A stretch of 64,000 nt of DNA, from the NCBI GenBank assembly GCA_013359235.1, contig JABWCE010000006.1:1-64000 (forward strand), given 5' to 3'. Below, piece after piece: positions 1-8,692 of this stretch. How positions within the stretch are numbered: the stretch's first letter is position 1; each line of letters begins with the position of its first letter. Under the pieces are notes generated by a model, which saw only the letters and a program-made list of their open reading frames with translations, was not told the DNA's origin and searched no databases. The position numbers and the translations under genes are program-made. This stretch comes from Bacteroidota bacterium (GTDB taxonomy: Bacteria > Bacteroidota > Bacteroidia > NS11-12g > UBA9320).

Positions 1-2
1 AT

Positions 3-286
3 GTAAAGATAGGTTATCGCTAATAATCACACAATGTTTCGGCCTCAAACTAATGCACATTTTATAAAGAAACGTGATGAGTTTTTAGACAGTCTGACGT
101 ACCAGGGCTAATTACAATGGGGAGTTTCAATTCAAATATTTGAGAACAGGAAACTATAAAATATACGTTTATTCAAAAGACAAAACTATGCAAGCACCAT
201 CAGGACAGGTAGCTATAATTAAGGATGTAAAAATTTCAAAACGAAAAGAAACTGTTGAATTAGATACTATAACAATTTACAATTGA
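3..286 (+). pseudogene. Broken 3' part of an unknown gene (two +1 frame breaks)
   Basis: Three consecutive reading frames join into one plausible protein tail. Frame 3 covers 3-20, frame 1 covers 22-108 and frame 2 covers 110-286, ending at TGA 284-286. Dropping T21 and T109 gives about 93 continuous residues, including NNHTMFRPQTNAHF, LDSLTYQG and NYNGEFQFKYLRTG, then YKIYVYSKDKTMQAPSGQ near the C-terminus. Both breaks lie in the same local context (GC-T-AAT). The gene begins before the window, so its identity cannot be established. It ends one base before the next ATG, suggesting it was the upstream member of the same operon. It could be a decaying gene or a pair of sequencing/assembly errors near a contig end; the sequence alone cannot decide. 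Confidence 0.5.
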
Positions 287-287
287 G

Positions 288-764
288 ATGAAAAATATAA
301 TAATACTTATTTTAGCATTAATTATAATCAGTTTTGTGCCTCTTCAAAGCAAAAAAGATGTAAGAGAAAACAATATAAAATCTATTACCGTTACAGAAAC
401 ATCGAATGATAAAACACTTTATGACGAAAAAACGGTATATTATAAAAACGGCGAAACAGCCGAAGAAACACAATACAACAAAGACGGAGCATTAAAATTT
501 AGAATAAAATATATACGTAACAAAGAAGGCAATGTGATAGAACAATTTGAATATGACTCAAAAAACCAACTTGCAGAAAGAAAAGAAATAAAATACAATA
601 ACCTTGATGATAAAACTTTAGAATATGTTTACAACGGAGAATCTAAACTTATAAAAAAAATTGTTTTCAAATATAACAAATACGGTTTAAAAGCCGAAAA
701 GAGTACGTATGATGCCTCCAATAATCTTATTTCGGTTAAAAAATACTTATACGAGTACTATTGA
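288..764 (+). CDS. Secreted hypothetical protein with YD/MORN-like antiparallel repeats
   Basis: This 158-aa protein starts with a hydrophobic signal-like segment (residues 1-20, KNIIILILALIIISFVPL), so it is probably exported. The rest is a string of short tyrosine- and lysine-rich segments of the type KTVYYKNGETAEETQYNKDG, FRIKYIRNKEGNVIEQFEYD and LEYVYNGESKLIKKIVFKYN. Each is a beta-hairpin unit like those of RHS/YD or MORN-repeat-like envelope proteins of Bacteroidota. No catalytic motif is visible. Its stop TGA (762-764) overlaps the TTG start of the downstream VTC gene, so the two are probably translationally coupled and cotranscribed with DUF4956. Function unknown. Confidence 0.75.
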   Translation: MKNIIILILALIIISFVPLQSKKDVRENNIKSITVTETSNDKTLYDEKTVYYKNGETAEETQYNKDGALKFRIKYIRNKEGNVIEQFEYDSKNQLAERKEIKYNNLDDKTLEYVYNGESKLIKKIVFKYNKYGLKAEKSTYDASNNLISVKKYLYEYY

Positions 765-1534
765 AAATTATTGAAGAAATATTAAAGAATTTTGAATCCA
801 TAGAATTAAAAAAAATGGATAAAGTAAAACTACTTAACCGAATTGATAAAAAATATTGTTTTAACATTAACCAACTTGAGGTTATATTAAATTTGATAAA
901 AAATGATTATTTTGTTCTTGAAGTAGAAGGAAAAAAAATAAGCAGGTACAAAACTTTGTATTATGATACACCCAATTTTTTTTTATATAATCTACATCAT
1001 AAAGGCAAGCTAAACAGATATAAAATACGACATAGAACTTATTTAGAAAACAATAAAAGTTTTTTCGAAATAAAATTTAAAAACAATAAATACCGTACTA
1101 TAAAAAAAAGGATAAAAGACTTTGAAAACCCTGAAGAAATAAATGAAAAACGAGAAAATTTTATCATCGAAAAGTCAAAGTTAAATCCTAAAAATTTTAT
1201 TCCTGCATTATGGATAAATTATAGCAGGATTACACTAGTAAACCGCCAAAGTCCGGAAAGATTGACAATTGATATTAATCTTGAATATTTGAAAGGTGAA
1301 AATAAGATAAACCTCAATAAACTAATAATTGCCGAAGTTAAACAAGAAAGTAAGAATAAATCGCCTTTTATCTCTGCAATGAAAAATTTAAACATCAGAG
1401 AAGGTTCGATAAGCAAATATGCTATGGGAATAGCACTTACCACACCCCAAGTAAAGAAAAACAATTTTAAAGAAAAAATAAGAACAATTTTAAAAACAAC
1501 AAATGACAATAAGTATATTTTTACAGGCAATTGA
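761..1534 (+). CDS. VTC-domain polyphosphate polymerase-like protein
   Basis: This 257-aa protein has the charged tunnel motifs of the VTC (vacuolar transporter chaperone) family: RIDKKY at 27-32, YYDT at 67-70, RYKIRHR at 86-92, FEIKFK at 102-107, a later AEVKQ, and SKYAMG near the C-terminus. In yeast Vtc4 this fold polymerises polyphosphate from ATP on the cytosolic side of a membrane; bacterial members are assumed to do similar triphosphate-tunnel chemistry. The start is TTG at 761, which overlaps the preceding stop as TTGA. The next in-frame ATG at 815 would keep all the motifs, so the start is not certain. The 3' end overlaps the DUF4956 gene by 32 bases, a common gene pair in bacteria. 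Confidence 0.85.
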   Translation: MKIIEEILKNFESIELKKMDKVKLLNRIDKKYCFNINQLEVILNLIKNDYFVLEVEGKKISRYKTLYYDTPNFFLYNLHHKGKLNRYKIRHRTYLENNKSFFEIKFKNNKYRTIKKRIKDFENPEEINEKRENFIIEKSKLNPKNFIPALWINYSRITLVNRQSPERLTIDINLEYLKGENKINLNKLIIAEVKQESKNKSPFISAMKNLNIREGSISKYAMGIALTTPQVKKNNFKEKIRTILKTTNDNKYIFTGN

Positions 1535-2153
1535 TATTGATGCCACAAGACAAGGCATAGAAGCACTTCAAAAAATGATTTCAAAAATATCATTCAGGTT
1601 TTTGATAGATATAATTTCAGTTTTTATTTTAATTAGGTTTATATATTTTCCCCAATATCGCAAAAGAGATTTATATTTTACTTATATAATTTTCAATTGC
1701 ATAATTTTTCTAATCTGTTTTTTGCTAAATAAAGTAGAACTAAGTATGGGTGCTGCTTTCGGGCTATTTGCAGTTTTTAGTATGCTCAGATACCGAACCG
1801 AAGATGTAAGCATAAAAGATATGACTTACCTATTTATAGTAATTGCAATGGGGCTAATAGCTTCGGTTGTAAAAATTAAAGGTGCATCAGAAAAATTTGA
1901 ACTTATATTTTTAGCTATCGTAAATTTAGCAGTATTGTTAATTGCATTTTTACTTGAAGGCAAATTGTTGATAAAAACTGAATCTTCGGGTTTGTTGATA
2001 TATGAAAATATTGAATTGATACATAAAGACAAAGCAAATGAAATGCTTGAAGATATAAAAAACCGTACAGGATTAAAAGTACATCGTTTTTCAATACAAA
2101 AAATTGATTTTCTGAAAGATTCAGCAACTCTTAAAATTTATTATTATGAATAG
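1503..2153 (+). CDS. DUF4956 integral membrane protein
   Basis: This 216-aa protein has about five hydrophobic segments (roughly residues 33-49, 57-75, 82-95, 106-122 and 132-150), followed by a soluble C-terminal tail of about 60 residues. The conserved FAVFSMLRYRTED motif at 89-101 identifies DUF4956. The family is regularly encoded next to VTC-domain proteins, as here, where the two genes overlap by 32 bases. The inferred role is a membrane partner of the VTC protein, perhaps in polyphosphate synthesis or translocation. The biochemical function is not established. The soluble tail (from about 155) has an ACT-like alternation of strands and helices, but that is only an impression. Confidence 0.82.
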   Translation: MTISIFLQAIDIDATRQGIEALQKMISKISFRFLIDIISVFILIRFIYFPQYRKRDLYFTYIIFNCIIFLICFLLNKVELSMGAAFGLFAVFSMLRYRTEDVSIKDMTYLFIVIAMGLIASVVKIKGASEKFELIFLAIVNLAVLLIAFLLEGKLLIKTESSGLLIYENIELIHKDKANEMLEDIKNRTGLKVHRFSIQKIDFLKDSATLKIYYYE

Positions 2154-2209
2154 AACAGGCGGTTTAATAGCATTTATGCCTTTTATATTTTTAAAACAGT
2201 AAAACATCT

Positions 2210-2218
2210 TAATTTTGC
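2210..2218 (+). promoter_or_regulatory. Bacteroidota -7 promoter box of rfbC
   Basis: TAATTTTGC is a full match to the Bacteroidota primary-sigma -7 consensus TAnnTTTGY. It lies 16 bases before the ATG at 2235. No convincing -33 TTG element is seen at the expected spacing. Confidence 0.6.
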
Positions 2219-2234
2219 ATTAAAATATTATTTG

Positions 2235-2780
2235 ATGCAGATAAAAAAATTTGAAATTGAAGGTCCTTTATTAATAATACCAACAGTTTACAGCGATAGC
2301 CGAGGTTATTTTTTCGAAAGTTTTTCAAAAAGACTATTTGAATCAAATGGTATAAATTACGATTTTGTACAAGATAATCAAAGCTTATCGGGCAAGGGCA
2401 CTTTAAGAGGTTTGCATTTTCAATCTCCCCCGTTTGCTCAGGGAAAACTTGTTAGAGTTACTTCAGGTTCTGTTATTGATATTATTGTTGACATAAGAAA
2501 ATCATCGCCTACTTATGGCAAAAGCATTTCTATTAATATTTCGGAAAATAACTATTATCAGCTATGGGTACCGCAAGGTTTTGCACATGGTTTTTTGGTA
2601 TTGGAAGACAATACAATTTTTCAATACAAATGCACAGATTATTATAATAAAGAAGCTGAAGGAGGTATTTTGTTTAACGACCCTGACCTAAATTTAAATT
2701 GGGAAATATCCTCTCCTATTATCTCGGATAAAGACCTAAAACTGCCATATTTCAAAGATTTTGTTTCGCCATTTATATAA
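2235..2780 (+). CDS. rfbC: dTDP-4-dehydrorhamnose 3,5-epimerase
   Basis: This 181-aa cupin enzyme of the RmlC/RfbC family epimerises C3 and C5 of dTDP-4-keto-6-deoxyglucose on the route to dTDP-L-rhamnose for surface polysaccharide. Family signatures are DSRGYFFESF (21-30), TLRGLHFQ with the general-base His at 61, KLVRV, WVPQGFAHGF (111-120) and the catalytic Tyr at 131 in FQYKCTDYY. Length is normal for the family. A TTG lies one codon upstream at 2232, but ATG 2235 is the simpler start. A clean -7 box sits just upstream. The usual rfbA/rfbB/rfbD partners are not beside it, so the gene stands alone between DUF4956 and an MscS channel. Confidence 0.93.
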   Translation: MQIKKFEIEGPLLIIPTVYSDSRGYFFESFSKRLFESNGINYDFVQDNQSLSGKGTLRGLHFQSPPFAQGKLVRVTSGSVIDIIVDIRKSSPTYGKSISINISENNYYQLWVPQGFAHGFLVLEDNTIFQYKCTDYYNKEAEGGILFNDPDLNLNWEISSPIISDKDLKLPYFKDFVSPFI

Positions 2781-2791
2781 ATCATCACACA

Positions 2792-3613
2792 ATGAAATCA
2801 AACAATTTTGAAAATTTATTTTACATTTTTGGTATTCTAATTGGTGCTTTTATAATTTCTGAAACCCTTAGGTGGCTTTTGAAACGATATATTAATATAA
2901 ATTCTAAAAAAATAAATGTTGACCCAACAAATTACAATTTTTTAAAAAACGCCGCTTCGTTTATTATTTACTGTATTGCAATTTTTTTCATTATTTACTC
3001 AGTACCCAAGTTTAAAAATATAGGAACAACGCTTTTTGCAAGTGCCGGTATTTTTGCGGCTATCATTGCTCTAGCTTCGCAACAGGCTCTGTCAAACATT
3101 ATAAGCGGAATGTTTATTGTAGCATCAAAACCGTTTAGAGTTGGCGATTATATTGAGGTAGATATAAATTTCAAAGGTACTGTTGAAGATATTACATTAA
3201 GACATACCATTATAAGAGATTTGCAAAATAACAGGATTATTGTACCAAACTCAAAAATTAACAACGAAACAATAGTAAATTATCACCTGAACGATGAAAG
3301 AAAAAAAGAAAAAATAGAGTTTACAATTGACATAAATAATGATGTAGATAAAGCAATAAAAATTATTAAAGATGTAATATCAAACAACTCAATTTATGTT
3401 GAATTAGTAAATAAATATGCACATACCGAAGAAATTGAAATAAAACTCACCAAAATTGAAAATGGAGCAATTATTATAAGATCAATGGTAATTTCGGAAG
3501 ATCCCGAAACGGCATTTCAAATGCACTGCGATATAAATTATGAAATAATCAAAAGATTTAAAACAGAAGGGATTTTGTTTGCTCCACGTGTTGGATTTGT
3601 TAATAATAAATAA
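2792..3613 (+). CDS. MscS-family mechanosensitive channel
   Basis: This 273-aa protein is built like a minimal MscS. TM1 is at about 8-29, TM2 at about 53-71, and the pore-lining TM3 at about 79-108 is rich in Gly/Ala (FASAGIFAAIIALASQQALS). The beta domain has SKPFRVGDYIEV at 112-123 and the RDLQNNRIIVPNSKI loop at about 142-156, followed by a soluble C-terminal alpha/beta domain. Such inner-membrane channels open under hypo-osmotic stress. It starts 11 bases after rfbC and is probably cotranscribed with it, although no functional link is evident. No extra N-terminal sensor domain is present. Confidence 0.9.
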   Translation: MKSNNFENLFYIFGILIGAFIISETLRWLLKRYININSKKINVDPTNYNFLKNAASFIIYCIAIFFIIYSVPKFKNIGTTLFASAGIFAAIIALASQQALSNIISGMFIVASKPFRVGDYIEVDINFKGTVEDITLRHTIIRDLQNNRIIVPNSKINNETIVNYHLNDERKKEKIEFTIDINNDVDKAIKIIKDVISNNSIYVELVNKYAHTEEIEIKLTKIENGAIIIRSMVISEDPETAFQMHCDINYEIIKRFKTEGILFAPRVGFVNNK

Positions 3614-3635
3614 TCTTAATTTTAAGAAATAAATT

Positions 3636-3657
3636 CAATTTTTTTTAAAAAAAATTG
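3636..3657. repeat. Perfect A/T palindrome after the MscS gene
   Basis: A 22-base perfect inverted repeat: CAA, eight T, eight A, TTG. It begins 22 bases after the MscS stop. It could act as a weak AT-only transcription end, but it has no GC stem and may be compositional. Confidence 0.4.
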
Positions 3658-3711
3658 ATATATTTTGAATATTTCTTTAGTATAATTGTATTGAAATTTA
3701 ATTCATTGTTT

Positions 3712-6700
3712 ATGAAAAGTTATAAGTTTTCTTTTTATTCTATCTTAGCCATAATAGTATTATTTCCTTTTGAATCGTTTTCACAGCTCAATGGTAATTA
3801 TACCATAAATCCTCGTACATCAGCAAGCAGTTCTAATTATAGAAATTGGGCTTCGGCAATAAGCGATATGCTTAGTGGAACGCGAAGTGATGGAGGCACT
3901 GCACAAGGATCTGGCATAAGCGGACCTGTAACATTTACGGTGTATGATACTATTTACAACAATACCTATATTGAACTTTCGGCAATAAGTGGTGCTTCGT
4001 ACACAAACCGCATAACTTTTAAATCAGCCGGTGGCGACAGTTCTAAATGTATATTAAAATTTGCCTCATCATCGAGTAGTACTACCGATTATGTACTATT
4101 ACTAAATGGAGCCGATTACATTACATTTCAGGAAATAGGTTTTGAAAGAACTGGTTCTGCTACATATTCTACAGTGGTTCAAATAATGAACGATGCAGAT
4201 AACAACAAGTTTTTAAGATGTTTTTTCAAAGGGTATAAAATGCCGAGTAGTTCAAGTCTTGGCTTTACTTATGGCATAGGGTCATGCATATTTTTTTCGG
4301 GAAATGGCGATAGTACCCAGATAATACAAAACGAAATGCTGTATGGATACAATGGAATTTATTCAGTTCAAGCCTCTACTGCAAATACAATTTCATCTAA
4401 TAATATTGATACAAGCGGATGTTCGGGAATATATATGACTTCACAAACATCATTAAAAATATTAGGCAACCGAATAAGCATGGGCGATTTTGGAACAGGC
4501 AAAGGACATTATGTTTCTTATGGTTTCAGAATTGAAACCTCTCCAAGTCTTATAGCCGCATATAATAAAATTTATATGTTGGCAAAAAACGGACAGGTAG
4601 TTAGAGCAATAGTTTTAGCGAGTATGACAAGTTCTTCTACTACTCCTGCGATGATTTATAACAATTGGGTAGTAAATAGCGGTGGCACAAATGATTGCAC
4701 AGGATTGGCAGTATATGCCAGTAATTATCTTAATTTTTATTACAACAATGTTCTTATAACAAATTCGCTTGCCAATGGAGCGGCATATTATCATTACGCA
4801 ACATACACTAACACTTACATTAGATTACAAAACAACAACCTGATAAACAAAGGAGGAGGTTATGCTTACAATGTACCTGGTACCAATACTGCCGATCTCG
4901 ATTCTGTAAATTACAACAATATTTACACTACAGGTTCTTATATTGGAAACTGGGGTGGTACAAATCACTCAAGTTTTTCAAGTTGGAAATCAAACTCAGG
5001 GAAAGATGCCAATTCAACAAATGTTGACCCTGGATATATAAGTAACAACGATTTACATGTATCAAACATTAGTTTAAACGGCAAAGCACTTTATGATTCA
5101 AGAATTAAAGATGATATTGAAAAAGATACTCGTGATAATTCAACACCTGATATTGGAGCTGACGAGTTTTTCCCGGTTACATTAGATGCAGGAATTGCAA
5201 ATCTTGACAGTCCTATTTTGTTTTGTGCAGGCAAGCAAAATATAATGGTTACATTCCAAAATTACGGACTTGATACAATAAAAAATGTAGAAATAAACTG
5301 GCAAATAAATGGTACTACTCAAACTCCATATAGTTGGAATGGCAAATTAAGCCCTGGTTCTTCTGCTACAAATATAAAATTAGGAACTTACACTTTTTCA
5401 GGAAATACGCCATACCTATTTAAAATTTGGACACAAAAACCTAATAATTCAAACGATGGCAAAAACAGTAACGATACATTAAAAATATCGAGAATGGCAG
5501 CACTTTCTGGTAATTACAATATTGACGACTCAAGTTGGGCAGATTTCAAATCATTTAACGAAGCAATTACTGCAATGACAGACAGAGGAATTTGCGGAGC
5601 AATCAATTTTAAAGTTTACCCTGCTACTTATACCGAACAAATCACTTTAGTTCAACTTCAGGGTATGGGAAGCACAAATCCGGTTACATTTGAAAATGTA
5701 TCAAATGACAGCACAAAAGTAATTGTTACCCATGCTTCAACAACTGCTACCGGCAATAATAACGCAGCATTACAACTGCGTGGGGCTGATTATGTAACTT
5801 TTAAAGGAATAACCTTTGAAAGAACAGGTACAAATACTTATGCACACGTTTTACATATTCTTAATGGTTCTAATAACAATACTTTTTCAAATTGCAGATT
5901 TTTGGGATTGCCTCTTATAGCTGCAAATGCAAATGCAATGAACATTTGGTCTGACCAAACACAAGATAATTACAACAAATTTATTAATAACTATATAAAA
6001 GATGGAAACATGAGTGTTTCATTTGCGGGTGTTTCAACATCACATGAAACCGGAAATGTTTTTGATGGAAATATTATTGAAGGTGCTTATGGCTCAGCAG
6101 TACAAATTTCGTATAATGATAAATTAGATTTTAGTCGTAATATTTTGAATAATGTTACAAATGCAATAGCCGGAAATTACGATGTTCAATTATTAGATTG
6201 CGATAGCAATTTTATTGCAAATGCTAATTATTTTAAAGATAATAATTCTGAAACATCACTTTTAATTACAGGTTGTCATGCTGCTTCAAACAAACCATCT
6301 ATAATTTCAAATAATTTTATTTCAAAATACAGTACAAAAGGCATTTCGATTGATGGAGCCAATAACCTTTACATAGCATTCAACAGCATATATTTTTATG
6401 GACCATCTACAGGCAATTCAGCTATTTTATCATCTACAACTACTTCATCTAATATTACAATTAAAAACAATAATATCTTGGTTGAAAATGGTTATGTTTT
6501 TTACATAAATACACCTTCGCAAATTGCAGAAAGCAATTACAATAACCTGTATTCACGAAGCTCTACATTTGCATACTGGGGTACCACATACAATAATTTA
6601 TCTGACTTGAAAGCAGGTAGCGGAAAAGATGCAAAATCATTTTCAATTGATCCATTTTTTAATTCGTCTATTGATTTGCATATTAAAAATCCTTTGATGA

Positions 6701-8586
6701 AAAACTCCGGAGTAGCCTTTGCTAAAATTAATACAGATTTTGATGGCGATACCCGTGACACAATAAATCCAGATATTGGTGCTGATGAATTTCAACGAGT
6801 TCCAAATGATGCAGGAATGATTAATATAACAGAACCAACAAATGGCAAATGTGTAGCTGCTTATGATGTAGTGGGTGTAATTAAAAATTACGGAAGAGAT
6901 ACTTTGAAAACGTCCACGATTTACTGGTCTGTAAACGGAAATAGTCAAACTCCGGTTTCGTGGAAAGGCTCTCTATTAACAAATCAAACAGATACTTTTA
7001 CCTTAGGAAATTATAATTTTTTAACACTTGTAAACCCTCAGATATTGGTTAAAAGCTCATCACCAAATGGAAATATTGACGAAATAAAATTCAACGATTC
7101 AATTATTGTTTCAAAATCGCTAAGAGCATTGCCTCCAGCTAATGCCGGACCCGATATTGGAATTTGCCCTGGCGATTCAATTTTTATTGGACCGGGAAGC
7201 GGAAGCGGTTACACATACAAATGGACAGATTTGAATAACAATGTTCTTGGAAACACATCATTACTTCTTGTAAAACCAAAAGTTACAACAATGTATATAC
7301 TTGAAGTAACAAGCATAAATTACGGTTGTAAAAAAAGTGATACAATTGAAGTAAAAATTCATACAAATCCCAATGCTGATGCAGGAAAAGATCAAACAAT
7401 TTGCCGTGGGAAAGCTGTAAAAATTGGCGAAAATTCACAGTCAGGTATTAATTACTCATGGAAAAGTTCACCTGCCGGCTTTACTTCATATATTTCAAAC
7501 CCAACAGTGTATCCATATCAAACAACTACATATTTTTTAGAAAAGACAATAAATGCTACCGGATGTATGGATTTAGATACTGTTGTAATAACTGTAAATA
7601 CCCCTCCAACGCCTAAAATTCAAGGGACATCAACATCCTGTTTAGAAAATACATTTGTATATTTTACAACTTATGTAAACAACAATAATTACAAATGGAT
7701 AATTGACGGAGGCACAATTGAAAGCGGACAAAACACAAGTTCTATTTACGCAAAATGGACAAAAACAGGAACAGCTATGCTTAAAGTAATTGAAACAACA
7801 CCCAATAATTGTATTGATAGTGCAATTATGAATATAAATGTTTTTCAAAAGGCAAATGCCGGATTTACCTTTAAAGAAGCATGTTTGGGGAATTATACTG
7901 ATTTTAACAATATAAGCACAGATGCCGATTCGTACAAATGGATGCTTGGTGATGGAAATACAAGCAATGCCAAAAATATTTCACATAAATATCCTTCGGC
8001 AAAAACATATACAGTTACCTTAATAGCCCAAAATACTGACGGATGCAATGATACACTTCAAAGAAATATATATGTTTTTCCAAATCCTCTTGCAAAAATT
8101 GCTTTTACAAAAGGAATTGGAAATTCTATTAATTTTATTGATTCATCAACAATTGATACAGGTAAAATAAATTTTTGGAAATGGTATTTTGGCGATGGAG
8201 ATTCGTCAACAGACAAAAACCCAACACACAATTTCAGTAATATTGGCAAATACAAAGTAAAACTTTGCGTAACAAGTAATAATTTATGCGAAAATTGTGC
8301 TGAAATTTTAATTGATGTTTTAAATCTCAATACTTTTAAACCAAGCAATCAAATAATATATCCTAATCCTTCAATAGGAAACTTCGTTTTGTCAACAGCA
8401 ATACCTGTTAAAGAATCGGAAATTGAAATTTTTGATATTTTGGGAGTTAAATTACAGACACAAGTCAGCCAAGCAACCTCAATCAACACTTATAATGTAA
8501 AATTTAATGCTTCAGATGGAATTTACTGGTTAAAATTTAAACAAAACGGCAAAACAATTGTAGAAAAAATTATTATTAAAAATTGA
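3712..8586 (+). CDS. Giant secreted beta-helix/PKD protein with T9SS type A sorting domain
   Basis: The ATG at 3712 gives 1624 aa starting with a good signal peptide (MKSYKFSFYSILAI... ending FESFSQ). The body holds two tandem copies of a module: a right-handed beta-helix region (about nt 3790-5170 and 5500-6790) ending in DIGADEF, then a CARDB/Ig-like domain with VNGxSQTPxSWxG (about 5180-5490 and 6800-7110). Next come Ig/PKD-type domains starting GPDIGICPGDSI and GKDQTICRGKA, and PKD units with WMLGDGN and WYFGDGDSS (about 7130-8330). The end (from about 8345: IYPNPSIGNF, DILG, DGIYWLKF, KIIIKN) is a type A T9SS sorting domain. It is a predicted cell-surface adhesin or matrix protein. An upstream in-frame start at 3655 would place 19 extra residues before the signal peptide and was rejected. 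Confidence 0.87.
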   Translation: MKSYKFSFYSILAIIVLFPFESFSQLNGNYTINPRTSASSSNYRNWASAISDMLSGTRSDGGTAQGSGISGPVTFTVYDTIYNNTYIELSAISGASYTNRITFKSAGGDSSKCILKFASSSSSTTDYVLLLNGADYITFQEIGFERTGSATYSTVVQIMNDADNNKFLRCFFKGYKMPSSSSLGFTYGIGSCIFFSGNGDSTQIIQNEMLYGYNGIYSVQASTANTISSNNIDTSGCSGIYMTSQTSLKILGNRISMGDFGTGKGHYVSYGFRIETSPSLIAAYNKIYMLAKNGQVVRAIVLASMTSSSTTPAMIYNNWVVNSGGTNDCTGLAVYASNYLNFYYNNVLITNSLANGAAYYHYATYTNTYIRLQNNNLINKGGGYAYNVPGTNTADLDSVNYNNIYTTGSYIGNWGGTNHSSFSSWKSNSGKDANSTNVDPGYISNNDLHVSNISLNGKALYDSRIKDDIEKDTRDNSTPDIGADEFFPVTLDAGIANLDSPILFCAGKQNIMVTFQNYGLDTIKNVEINWQINGTTQTPYSWNGKLSPGSSATNIKLGTYTFSGNTPYLFKIWTQKPNNSNDGKNSNDTLKISRMAALSGNYNIDDSSWADFKSFNEAITAMTDRGICGAINFKVYPATYTEQITLVQLQGMGSTNPVTFENVSNDSTKVIVTHASTTATGNNNAALQLRGADYVTFKGITFERTGTNTYAHVLHILNGSNNNTFSNCRFLGLPLIAANANAMNIWSDQTQDNYNKFINNYIKDGNMSVSFAGVSTSHETGNVFDGNIIEGAYGSAVQISYNDKLDFSRNILNNVTNAIAGNYDVQLLDCDSNFIANANYFKDNNSETSLLITGCHAASNKPSIISNNFISKYSTKGISIDGANNLYIAFNSIYFYGPSTGNSAILSSTTTSSNITIKNNNILVENGYVFYINTPSQIAESNYNNLYSRSSTFAYWGTTYNNLSDLKAGSGKDAKSFSIDPFFNSSIDLHIKNPLMKNSGVAFAKINTDFDGDTRDTINPDIGADEFQRVPNDAGMINITEPTNGKCVAAYDVVGVIKNYGRDTLKTSTIYWSVNGNSQTPVSWKGSLLTNQTDTFTLGNYNFLTLVNPQILVKSSSPNGNIDEIKFNDSIIVSKSLRALPPANAGPDIGICPGDSIFIGPGSGSGYTYKWTDLNNNVLGNTSLLLVKPKVTTMYILEVTSINYGCKKSDTIEVKIHTNPNADAGKDQTICRGKAVKIGENSQSGINYSWKSSPAGFTSYISNPTVYPYQTTTYFLEKTINATGCMDLDTVVITVNTPPTPKIQGTSTSCLENTFVYFTTYVNNNNYKWIIDGGTIESGQNTSSIYAKWTKTGTAMLKVIETTPNNCIDSAIMNINVFQKANAGFTFKEACLGNYTDFNNISTDADSYKWMLGDGNTSNAKNISHKYPSAKTYTVTLIAQNTDGCNDTLQRNIYVFPNPLAKIAFTKGIGNSINFIDSSTIDTGKINFWKWYFGDGDSSTDKNPTHNFSNIGKYKVKLCVTSNNLCENCAEILIDVLNLNTFKPSNQIIYPNPSIGNFVLSTAIPVKESEIEIFDILGVKLQTQVSQATSINTYNVKFNASDGIYWLKFKQNGKTIVEKIIIKN

Positions 8587-8678
8587 TATTTACACAATTT
8601 CACTAAATTGAAGTTGAGTATTATTTTAAGTTTTGCTGATTGACAAATCATACTAAGTGCATTCCCTAAATTTATTAT

Positions 8679-8687
8679 TAATTTTGC
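8679..8687 (+). promoter_or_regulatory. -7 promoter box of the GH16 gene
   Basis: TAATTTTGC matches TAnnTTTGY exactly and ends five bases before ATG 8693. Transcription should start almost at the start codon. This argues against the earlier GTG at 8657 as the translation start. Confidence 0.6.
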
Positions 8688-8692
8688 CCTTT

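Noticed and set aside
1219-1593. 124-residue hydrophobic minus-strand frame over the VTC/DUF4956 junction
   Set aside because: It lies entirely antisense to two recognisable, overlapping genes; the hydrophobic composition is the complement of Lys/Asn-rich codons.
8657-8692. Earlier GTG start for the GH16 gene
   Set aside because: It would put 12 residues before a normal signal peptide, and an exact -7 promoter box (8679-8687) lies inside this stretch.
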